From the NCBI GenBank assembly GCA_943736015.1, contig OX031059.1:46635159-46699158 (forward strand): a stretch of DNA of 64,000 nt, given 5' to 3'. The notes beneath the pieces were generated by a model, which did no database searches, was not told where the DNA came from, and worked only from the letters and a program-made list of their open reading frames with translations. Positions 40,301 to 52,300 of this stretch are shown piece after piece. This DNA is from Tridacna crocea. Its lineage: Eukaryota > Mollusca > Bivalvia > Cardiida > Cardiidae. The translations under genes were made by a program, and so were the position numbers. Numbering within the stretch: the stretch's first letter is position 1; each line of letters begins with the position of its first letter.

Positions 40301-43300
40301 GCATAAGTGTACATTTACAATGCTCAAAACCAGACTTTTGTATATTTTTTGTGCAAAAATATGAATTTTCCTGTATAACTGACTATTAAAAAAAAGGTGC
40401 TTTAAATCCAACATAAGCTGAATTTATTTTGGAACTGCAGATACCTTTTTTAAAAACAAATTTCTCAAAAATAAGCAGTGACCTACATCTTTTTTAACTG
40501 TTATCTCCGAGACATAATTATGGTCTTTGTATGTGCAAAGTTTTAAAAAAATCTGTTCGAAAAATTTGTCATATACATCGTTAATCAATAGGTAATTGTG
40601 GGGAGAAGCAGAAAATGATAAGAAACATCCATTTCTCCAATCAGTGATTTCTCTTTTTCCATGCAATAAAATCACATCATTTGATCCCCAATTGCCAAAT
40701 GACAGTTATTAAGTTTTCTCCCAGGTAGGTTAAGAGTTTCTATGTTAAAAGAGAGAACAATGAAAAAAAAAAATGCATTCAATAGCATGAATTCGATAAA
40801 CTCAGTATGACTCCCCTACCTCAGCCCAGCTATAGAACATGCGACCTGCAGCTTTCTGGAGAGTAACTGTGCGTCTAAAACCAGAAGGTTGACCTCTACT
40901 GCCCAATGCTGATGATGAATGCCTAAAACTTGGCAAGTTTAACCTCATCCAGTTTGGCCAATCATTATGGCTACATCTATGGACAAAGTGAGCACATTCA
41001 AGCAGAAGTGTGGCTCGAGCTGATACTGGAGCATCCTGTATAATAAAAGTCATTCTCATCAAATGCTGTAATAAACAATTTGAATGGAAATGCGGGAAGG
41101 AAATTGAGATAACATACTTAGGGTTGACATGTGCCTCATCATAAAACTATCAAAATAAATTTCACCTTTTAGACAAATGTTAAAAACTAATGTAAAACAA
41201 AATTAATTTCACAATCAGAATATGACAATATGTAAAGTCTGTTCAAGTGTTAGTACCTGGCAGAGAAGTTAATTTCAAAAATTAGGTTAAAAGTTACCAG
41301 ATCATTTCATCTTCTGTTTCCTTTTTCTTGATTTTAAAACTAATTTTTCTGCCACCGACTAAACCTGGACCAGCAACACAATAACAGATTGTCATCTTCA
41401 CAATTTTTCCCATACTTTCAAAGTATTATTTAAATTCAAATGCATTTTAGTACCTGCACTGTTTTTTTGCATCTACTGAGCCTCTAAATCTTTTGAAAAT
41501 CAACTCACTGATCTCAATAACACATGTATATCTATACAGGTAAGTCTAACCCTAACTGGAACTAAATAAATGAAACAATCTCATGCACAACTAAAGAAAT
41601 AGTATTGAAATTTCAAGGCTGTTGTTTGCTGATTGTCTGGAAAAGAAGCAGACATTGGAACATTGTCAATCTACAGCCTGCACATTCTGTGCAGTATGAT
41701 CTTGATCTACAGTACCCACTAGAACACTAAAATCCAAGGTCAGCAAAACAAAGAGTTAAGAACACTCACCAGTTGTAACATAGCAGCCACAAGCTGTGGA
41801 TCAGGTATGGTACCTGGGTGACAGCATTCTAAGAGGAAACTAAACCTCAACATCCCAGACTTTATGATATACTTATCCACCATTTTCTTCTCTCTAACAA
41901 TAACTTCTACATCAGCTTCCTCCACCATCTCACTCTGACTCTGTTTTGTATCTGTGAAAAGCATTCAGTCCATTACCATACAAATGCACTTTTTTACCTT
42001 CAACAATGTTTCAGAAGGTTTCAAAATGTTTGGTAAAAGCTGCATGTTTGATAAAAGTGATAACTTCTTTTCCAAACCCCTTTTTCATATTTTTCAAAAA
42101 ATACCCTCCCTCTATATGGTACCACTTGTGTGATATGTGTCAAATAGCCTTTATTGTCTACCCTTTCACAAGGCAAATCCCTTCATTTAGTCATAAACAT
42201 CTGTCATCTGTCAATTTGAGCTACAGTGTCTGGAATTATGTAGTAAGGTGTTAATAATGATCTAAACATTATATCCAAAACCATTTTATGTTGATAAAAA
42301 TTACATCTATTATTCAAAGAATGATATTTTCATAGACACTCGATGTTTCTTTTTCATGTTTACCTTTAGTAAGGTCAAGTTTGGGAATTTTCTTCCCTAG
42401 CTGTTTAAGTCCACCCTCTATCCTTCTGCGAGCACTGAGAAAAGTCAAGGTTGCTTGACTTGCTGTTTTAAAGGACATTTTGCCCTTCAGACCTGTTCTA
42501 TGAAAGTGGCTCTCACTCTTACTCTCCCTTCTGTCCAAAGCTCCAGGCTCACATGGAGGTTCTTCTTCATGATCAGACTTAGGCTTCCTCCATCCTGTAC
42601 CATGAAAATACATCATATCAAAGAATTTCACACAAAATGTTTCTCTAAACAGTTTAGCTTAAAACAAGTTGATTCGCAGCCATATTTACCATCGATTTCA
42701 GCCCTTTCCAAAACAAAACAAGTTATAAATAATTGCAGATGACAAATTCTAAATCAATATATATGAAATCTAGCTATTTGATAGTATAGAAAACACCATG
42801 GGAAAAGTGAAAATACTTCATCTGAGAAAATGCATTCTTTCTTTTTCCAGCAAAGCCTTCTCAACTCAGAGTCATTAAAACTCTGGATTTTGTTGTAAAG
42901 GGTAAAAAAATAGATCTATTTCTAAATTCAAAGATCAACTGAAACAGAGTTGCTTCTAGCCATTTCATCTCTCAATGTTTTGAAAGCCTTCTCTTGTTCA
43001 GGCTTCAAGTCCTTTACCAAAAAAAAAAGGTTTTAGACTCTTCAGAATTCAAAATATTTGCAGACGACAAATTGAACAAGTTCAAATGATGGAATTTGTT
43101 AGACAATGGATAGAAAACATTATTGGAAAAGCAGAAAATGCCAACTGACAGCATTTTCTGTTTCTCACAGCATGTTTTCAAAATGCCTCCACCTCAGGGT
43201 TGTAAGAATTTGGGATTGCAAAGGACAAACAGTTGAAGGTAAATGAAATACTGTTTTTTCCAAAAGAAAAAACATTGTGGCAAAAGTATCAACTGGGGCA

Positions 43301-46300
43301 GCCTAAAAAGTTTATCTGTACATTAACCCATTACCAAACGACAATATTTTAGACTGGCCCAAATCGAAAGCATTTGCGACGACAAAATAAAAGTGCCTGA
43401 AAATTTGAAATTTGTTTTGTGAAGGGTAGAAAACATTGTGGGAAAAGAAGAAAATGCTGGTTACCAGCATTTTCTCCTTTTCCCACAATGTTTTCTGAAG
43501 GCTTCTTTCTCAGGGGCGTCAAAAGTAGGGATTGTGTGGTAATGGGTTAAAAAGTTGCGCATAATAGTAATCAGAAGTATTTCTATGACTAGGATCATGT
43601 TTTATACTTACCAATATGAAATTTACTAAACTTCCTTCTGGGAGTGCTTGTGCCTGATGGAGGATCATCTTCAGCAGCTGACAGGCTTGCTCTTGGACTA
43701 TTTTTATTGTAATTCTCATCTACAACCTCAGAGTCACTAGCTGCATAGGGCTGTTGTAGATTTAATTGCTAAAGGCAGATAGAACTAGAGCTGTCACTGA
43801 ATGTGACTTAATACCCCCACCAGCCCTTTGACAGAAAAAGGCAATTACAAGTATTTTATACACAGACACATACACTGATGGCCACACAGATGGACACATG
43901 GACAAACGCACAGACAGGCTGATTCCAGTATACCCCAAAAACATTCTTTTTGCAGGGGTATAACAAACAAGACGACCATCAGATCCTGTATCACTCACCC
44001 AATACCTTTTTTATCTGTAGATACCATTTTTTTGCAATACAGTGTTAAAATACAGGAAAACAAGTGTTGTCTCAGGTCAACAAACCTTGTTTAGAAATAC
44101 ATTTTTCAGCTGAAACTATGCCTGTTTGTGTTCTCATAACCCATATTTGATGATGTAATTGTATCATAAAGAGATAAGATCTTCACGAGAAGGATTATTT
44201 GATATTTTCGGACAAGAGCTCTATATTCCTTACCCCAATCTCAAAATTTCAAAACAAGGCTCTAATATGTTTCTTTGTCACTGTACCTGCTTGAACTGAT
44301 GATAGTGGTAAAGTCAAAATAAGTTTATACCTTGATTTGAATGTTAGAATTAAGATGCAGTGGTTATGTGCAGCTACCTTTGAAGTAATTTTCATGCAAG
44401 ACAAAGTCAAACTGGTGGGTTAGTCTCATTTATTAAAATTTCCTCAGGTAAAGAAATGTATTTGCACATTATGAACTTTACTATATAATACACAATTAGG
44501 TTATCAACCCTTAGAGCACCAAATAAACCAACGGACATTTTTGCTATGTAAATAAGACCCATTACATGTAATGACATTTTACAGCTTGCTCTTGTTCAGA
44601 ATGTCACAGTAAAGCTAGACCAAAGACACTGAGCCCAGACTGATCTTGATCTGCACTGACAGCAAAAACAATTATAGTTGTAAAATGCAATTTGAGGGTT
44701 AAAAGAAATGGACACATGTGTGTTGTTGAGGTACAACTTTATGAACTCTGTGCCAATTTTAGACAGAATATGACACTCATCCAAAAATTAAGTATTTGCA
44801 TATGAAAATTTAATTTGTTTAGAATTCTCAAATTTGTCTGTGAAAGGGTAGAAAACACTGTGCGGGAAAAGGAACGATTGTAGTTCACCCACATATTCTC
44901 TTGTTCCCACTTTGTTCCCAAAGCCTTCTTTCTCAAGATAGCTGGCAATCAGGATTGAAAGGAAAACGGTGGATCCTGTTTAAAAATATCTCACTAACCC
45001 TTTGTACACAATACAGACTTTCAAAACGCTCAGGAGCATGCCTTATGAAAACTTTAAAGGAAAAGGTAGAAATACTGGAAACCAGTATTTTTTATTTTCC
45101 TCACACAAAGTTTTGTACCCTTTAATATACAAGTTTAATTATGTGAGCCAAATTTCAGTTGTCATCTGCAAATAATTTTAATCTAGACAGACATGATTTT
45201 TTTCTGTGTAGAAAAAAGTCAAGCTTGCCAAAAGTTTGCTCCATATCATATTTCAAGACTCACATATTATCTATAATAAACATTCAGCTTTACCCATTAC
45301 CAAACGACAATATTTTAGACTGGTCCAAATTGAAAGCATTTGCAGACGACAAAATAAAAGTAACTTAAACTTTGACAATTTGTTTTGTGCAGGGTAGAAA
45401 ACATTGTGGGAAAAGGAGAAAATGCTGGTTACCAGCATTTTCTCCTTTTCCCACAATGTTTTCTAAAAGCTTCTTCTTCAGGGGCGTCAAAAGTAGGGAT
45501 TGTGTGGTAATGGGTTAAAAGCGAAGAATTGTGAGTAAATTTTATATCTCCCAATATCTGTTACCTTCTTCATTCTTTTCCTAAATATAGATTTCCTGGA
45601 TTTTGTCTTGTCTTTTCCCTCTGTACCAGAGCTGTTTGGTGTCTGTGTTTTCTGACTTTCCTTTTCATCACCACTCTCAGAGGTTACAGAAGTTGTTCGA
45701 CTTTATTCGAAAGAGAAAAATTTTATATAAGTAACAAAACAGAAGTCAGTGACCACAAGGCTTTTACTTATATTATACATAGGCTTTTGTAAAGGATATG
45801 TTAAAAATAAGATTTTTAACCTCCATACACAAGTTACAAAATTAAGCAAAATTTAAAATGTTTTTGTACAAAGGGGATAATCAACATAAACAAGGAGTAA
45901 GATTTCATAAGAAATAATTTCTGACTTTCAAAAATTTGCATCTATTTGAATGCTATACTCTTTATCAAAAAACATAAAAATATAAGATTAAACCTTTACT
46001 AAACAATCCGAACGACAAGCAAAAAGTTTTTAAAAAAGGGGAAAGGCTGGTAACCAGCATTTATTCCTTTTATCACAATGTTTTCTTTTCTTTCAAAAAA
46101 GACAATTCAGCTATTTCTGTTAATTTGCCATCTGCAAGCACTTCCAACTTGGATGTGTCTACAATTTTGTCATTTGGTAACCTTTAACCCTCTACAATAC
46201 CACAGAGTTGTAGACTTGTCCAAATCAAATTTGACTCAACTGAAATTCTTTTTGGGCGAGTAGAAAACATAGCAGGAAAAGCGGAAATACTGGTTATCTT

Positions 46301-49300
46301 TGCATTGTCTTTTTATAAATTACAAACTGTTCAGCCATTTTTCTCACGTTTATTTAAATTCATGATTGTTTGGTAAAAGATGAACTCACCTGATTGGATG
46401 AGAGGATGGAGTGACCACCTCCTTTACTTGTCCAGCTTTCTCCTTCACATCAAAATAAGAATCCAGTAAACCACTTAGAGCCACCCGTCTAAATGTTCCG
46501 CCATGAATCTCTTTGAAATAGGTCACAAGTTGTCGAACATCACAAAATAAACTCTGAAATTACACAATAACCAGTATGCTACTAATTACCTGAATTCTAC
46601 AAACTGAAATAGCAATCCTTATCTTTAATGACCCTGGGAGGAACATGTGAGCATAATGGTTTTAATCTTTCCCTTTCCCAAATTTTTTTCTACATTTTCA
46701 AAAGCAAGAACTACTGGTACTTGAATTTTCGATATGTTGTCTTCAAATGTTTTCAATATGGACAAGTTCTGAGTCTATCATTTGGTATAGCGTGAACTCA
46801 ACAGGGTTACAGACAAGACTTACATGTTAAAGAGCTATACAAAGTTCTTCATTGAAACATTTGTTAAAACTGCAAATGATGAGGTATGACAAATAATTTG
46901 GTTGTCTGAAAACAACACTAATCATTTTCATAAAATCATCTTGAACCTATTCCGCTTTTTTATTTTGATCTTTTGACTGCTTATGCTATCTATAAGGCAT
47001 GAGAGAAGAACTGAGGATTTAACTTGTTGGAAATTAGCCAACAACAAAATCTGAAGGTTCATGTGTTACATTATATATTTTGTTATAAACAGTAGAGTTA
47101 GAGTTTTTCAACTGCCTGGCATAGCTATCATTATTGTTGTCAAAGTTATTACTATTGTTGTTATTATTTTCATCATCATTTAACTGTTTACCCAATTACA
47201 AAATTTTGGAATTGTCCAAACTGAACAAATTTGTAGATGACAAAATATATATGATTCAAAAATTGAAATTTGTTTTGGGAAAGGTTGAAATTGTTATAGG
47301 AATAGGAGAAATTGCTGGTAACCAGCATTTTCTCCTTTTCCAAAAATGTTTTCAAAAGGCTTTTTTCTCAGGGTCATTAAATGTTGGGATTGTGTGGTCA
47401 AGAGTTAAACCCTTCTACCAAAGCTTCTAACAAAAAATTATAACATATGACAGGAAATGGCCACAACCCCAATACACCAAATACCATTCCATTTAAAGCT
47501 TATAATACAGAAAAAAAAGAGCTCATGTATTATCTGTTTGGTTGCATTTGCGACCATATGGGTTCATGGAAGTAAATGCAATTGCAAAGGATAACTCACG
47601 ATATTATCACTGCTGTATATCTCTTTAGTTGATTCTGTGCATCTTGACACAAATGTTTTCATGGCATTTGAGATGAGAACACCCTCCACTCCTCTGTAAC
47701 CAACCCCACCAATACTGTGTCCAAAGTTATTTGAAAATCCATTATTATGTAAGGCTTCCTGGGACACTGACTTTCTGTGAGCTAGAAAAACAAGAAAGAC
47801 AGCAGGATGTCTTTTTTTTTTCAACAGTCCTAAATATTGTTCATATTTCGTTAACCAACTAAATTCCTTTCTAATTTAAAGCTTATACACTAGCAATCTG
47901 AGAGCTGGGACATTAATTCATTTTCAGTCTGGACTAGTCAGTCACATGGACAGTTGTTGCCTAAGTTTAAGAGCAAGTTCCAACTCCACACCAGCTACCT
48001 GACTGGCTCAGAATGAGCAGGTTAACCCTTTACCACACAATCCCGACTTTTAACACCCCTCTGAAAAAAGCCTTTTGAAAACATTGTGGGAAAAGGAGAA
48101 AATGCTGGTAACCAGCATTTTCTCCATTTCCCACAATGTTTTCTTCCCTTCCTTAAACAAATTCAATTCTTCAGTCATGTTCATTTTGTCGTCTGCTAAT
48201 GCTTTCAATTTGGACCTATCTATAATTTTGTCGTGTGGTAATGGGTTAAGACAGAATATCAGCCAATCAGATTTCTAGATAAGAAATTATCATTTTACAT
48301 AACAATCCTGATTTTTAACAACCCAAAGTATGAAGGCTTTTGAAAACATATTGGGAAAAGAAGCAATGCAGGTAATGCAACATTTTGTCCATTTTTCCAC
48401 AATGCTTTCTACCTATTTAACTCTTTACCACACGAAAAAATTTTAGACTGGTTCAAACTGAAAGCATTTCCAGACGACAAAATGAAGGGGACTGAAGAAT
48501 TGAAATTTGTTCTGGGAAAGGTAGAAAACACTGTGGGAAAAGGAGAAAATGCTGGTTACCAGCATTTTCTCCTTTTCCTACAGTGTTTTCAAAAGGCTTC
48601 TTTCTCAGGTGCGTCAAAAGTAGGGATTGTGTGGTAATGGGTTAAAGTGAAATTTAATCATTAAAGCCACATTTACCTTGGAGTCTGCAAAGGCTTTCAA
48701 TTTGGGCAAGTCTTCCTAATATTTTGTTGTTTTGTGAAGTGTAGAGAGCCTATCACAAGTATAGTTGCTTTAAACAATTTTTTTTTCAAATCTCTTGTTT
48801 AATTCATCAAATGGTGTTTTATGCCACTATCAACATTTCTTTGGTGACATCACAACAGCTCACTTCTTCATTACCTCCAGGGTTTCATAATTACTCGTCT
48901 TCAGCTCTTCAGCTTTGGGTGAGCAAAATATGGGTCCTACAAAGGTTTGTGCCACTAGCAATTCAACTTATTACAATGAGGAAAAAAAAGCAAATCTACT
49001 CCACTGACTTTCATATACCTGCAACTTCACCAGATGATGTAGTTCTTTTGCATGCAGTATCAAAGCAGACACTAAATCAAAAGTACATTGATATACATTC
49101 AGCATTTTGAAACCATGACGAGTAAAAAAATTTATACCTAGCCTTTTCCATTATTTCTTGGTGTTTCACAATGCTTTGCAATAGTATTTTAGTTTTTATA
49201 TAACATTATTTTCACTTATCTATGCATTTATTTTGCCAGACCAAGTATGAACACATTTTTCTAAGCCAGCAATGGCTCTCTGTTATAAAAGGAGTAAAAG

Positions 49301-52300
49301 CAATGTACAACGCTGATAATGGAATAAAACATGAAAGACTTTAACCCATTACCACACAATCCCTACTTTTGACACCCCTGAGAAAGAAGCCTTTTGAAAA
49401 CACTCTGGGAAAAGGAGAAAATGCTGGTAACCAGCATTTTCTCCTTTTCCCACAGTGTTTTCTACTCTTCCCAGAACAAATTTCAATTTCTCAGTCACCT
49501 TTATTTTGTCGTCTGCAAATGCTTTCAATTTGGACCAGTCTAAAATTTTCTCGTGTGGTAATGGGTTAAACCAAGCCATATTCAAAAAGTCTCATTCAAA
49601 AGTAAGCCTTTCATATACAAGTTTTCTCTCTTAGTGATCGAATTATAAGAGCCACTGTAGTAAAACTGAAGTGATATTAAGCTTTCTACATTTTTTCTAT
49701 AAACTAGAAGATGAAATTGATAATTGTGAAGTTAAGCTCTTTACTGAGCTACAAAATTCTAAAATGACCAAATTGTAAGCATTTGCACACAAGTTGAAAA
49801 TAGCTTAGCTGTAGGATTTAGTTTTTGAAAGGAAAGAATACTTGTGGGAAAAGGCCTTCCTTTACAGTGTCATTGAAACTCCAAGTTGTATGGTAAAGAG
49901 TTAAAATTACTGCAGCCTCATTCATCTGAAAGGGTAGGCTAACAAGCCATTCTTCACAGACCTAATCACTCATGGCTTCAAAGAAAATTATAATAAAATA
50001 AGACCAGAATTTCCCTTCAAATAAAAACAAAATGTTAAATAATATGCATGTACAAGCTTTCTGCCACAGAATATGATACAATAGAAAAAATGTAATAACT
50101 ATAATAATGGTCATAACAGCCATTTCTTCCAAGCCAACATGAACTCTCTACCAAATTACAAAATTTCTAACTTTTGCAATTCAAAGCATTTGCTGATAAG
50201 AAAAAAAAATTGTTTCATATATGGCTTGCAACACGCGAAAAGGGACATTCGGACATTTGCAAAAAGTGCCGTCTCGGATCAGCCTGCGCAGGCTAAACCC
50301 GAGACGGCACTTTCCGTTTATATGATTTTTTCTGTTCTACAGAAGTCTACTGAAGGACAAAATCTAATGAAGACGTGAAGTGCCGTCTCGGATTAGCCTG
50401 CGTGGACTGCGCAGGCTGATCCGAGACGACACTTTACGCAAATGTCTGAAAGACCCTTTTCGCGTGTTGCACTCCATATGGGATTTGTCCTTGAAAAGGT
50501 AGAAAGCATTGTTGGGAAAGGAGAATATTCCAGTTATTAGTATTTTCTCCTTTTCCAACAATTTTTTCAAAAGTCTTATTCCTCTAATTCATTAAAACTC
50601 AGGACAATGCAGTAAAGGGTTAATTCCTTTCCACCTAAAATAAATTTTGAAAAGACAACTTTGAAAATATCCATGTAAAGCCAGGTAGATCAATGTGCTC
50701 TATGACTCAATGAAAACAATGGGAAAAAAAAAAACATTTTTTTTTTTACAAGTGATACATCTTTTTTGCAACATGGTCTTTAAAACATGTGCATTGCTAG
50801 AAGAAAAAAGTTGTCTGCAATGGCCAAAAATCCTGAATTTTAATGACTGTAAACTGGAAGAGGTATTCAAAGCTATGTGGGAAAAAGAGAAGATGCTGGT
50901 AGCCAGCACTTGCTCCTCTTTCTTCAATATCTGCTATGCTTTAACTCTTTACCACACAATGCTGAATTTCAATGACCTTGAAAAGAGATAGCTCTTGAAA
51001 GCATTGTGGGAAAAGGGGAAAATCCTGATAACCAGCATTTTCTCCTTTTCCTACAATGTTTTCTACCCTTCAAAAGTGAATTTCAATTCATTTTGTCATC
51101 TGCAAATGCTTTCAACTTGGACCAGTCCAAAGTTTTGTTGTTTGGTATTAAAAGGTTTAAGAGAAAATCCATAATTTGAGCAAGATATGATTGGTCATCT
51201 ACTAATACTTTCGATTTGGATTAGTCTGAAATGTTGCCATTTGGTGAAAGTTCATTCTTTTACACATCACTATTAAATGCATTATTCCACTATTTAAGGT
51301 GAAACATGTGAAATGAAAATATTTTTGGGGTGAACATGTTGATATTTCAGGAATAACATAAGACAGACATGACTGTAAAATGCATTGTTCAAAAATTGCT
51401 ATCCTGTTAACTGTTCAAACAAAAACTTACAAGTATATAAATAGTTACACAGAGGAGAAATATTTGATAAAAATGGAGTATAATCTAATACATGTACATG
51501 TGCAACAAAAAAAAAGTGATTACTTAACCCATTACCACACAATCCCTACTTTTGACGACCCTGAGAAAGAAGCCTTTAGAAAACTTGTGGGAAAAGGAGA
51601 AAATGCTGGTACCACCATTTTCTCCTTTTCTCACAATATTTTCTACCCTTCACAAAATAAGTTTCAAATTTTCAGTCACTTTTATTTTGTGGCAAATGCT
51701 TCCGATTTTGAAAAGCCCAAAACTTTGTAGTCTGGTAATGAGTTAAGACAGAAAATTTCTCCACCTCCCTCAATGTTTCCAAACCCTATGCTCTGTAGGT
51801 CTGTTGGGACATAAAAGTAGTGGTATAATGCATTTACATGTGAAAGAGAGCATCAAAGCAAATAAAATAGTTAGTTTTTGCCCTTAATTAAATAATCAGT
51901 TACACAGCCCACACTAAAAGACACATAAGGACCTGAATTTTGTGTTAATGGGCTTGTGCCATCAGACATAGATGCATTACTTGTCTTCTTGGCTGTAACG
52001 AAATATTCAATGTTCCAGCATAAAAACAACATTTATTTTTACTAACAGTAACCTGAAACTAGATCTTGTCTGGGACATAGGGTCCGTAGTTTGACTTCTG
52101 GCACCCAGAGACTATATAGTATAAACAAGGGATTTAACTCTATTCAGCCCATTACTTGCCCCCGATTACAAAAAGGCAATGTATATTTTCTTTACTAACA
52201 GTTATTCTCCTTATTCTTTCGACAGCTGAGAGCTATAACATTTCACGGCCAGATAAACACAACTAATTGTCAGTTGCTAATGCAGTCTGACTGCTACAGT

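Noticed and set aside
1715-46389. Idea that the TTAA elements created the UNC80 introns (introner-like)
   Set aside because: The elements lie inside longer introns, usually only near one splice site, and do not supply GT or AG themselves. Intron age would have to be compared across animals first.
48811-49110. 99-codon plus-strand frame
   Set aside because: No recognisable domain, and it lies in an intron between TTAA elements. It could be an old transposon piece but nothing supports it.
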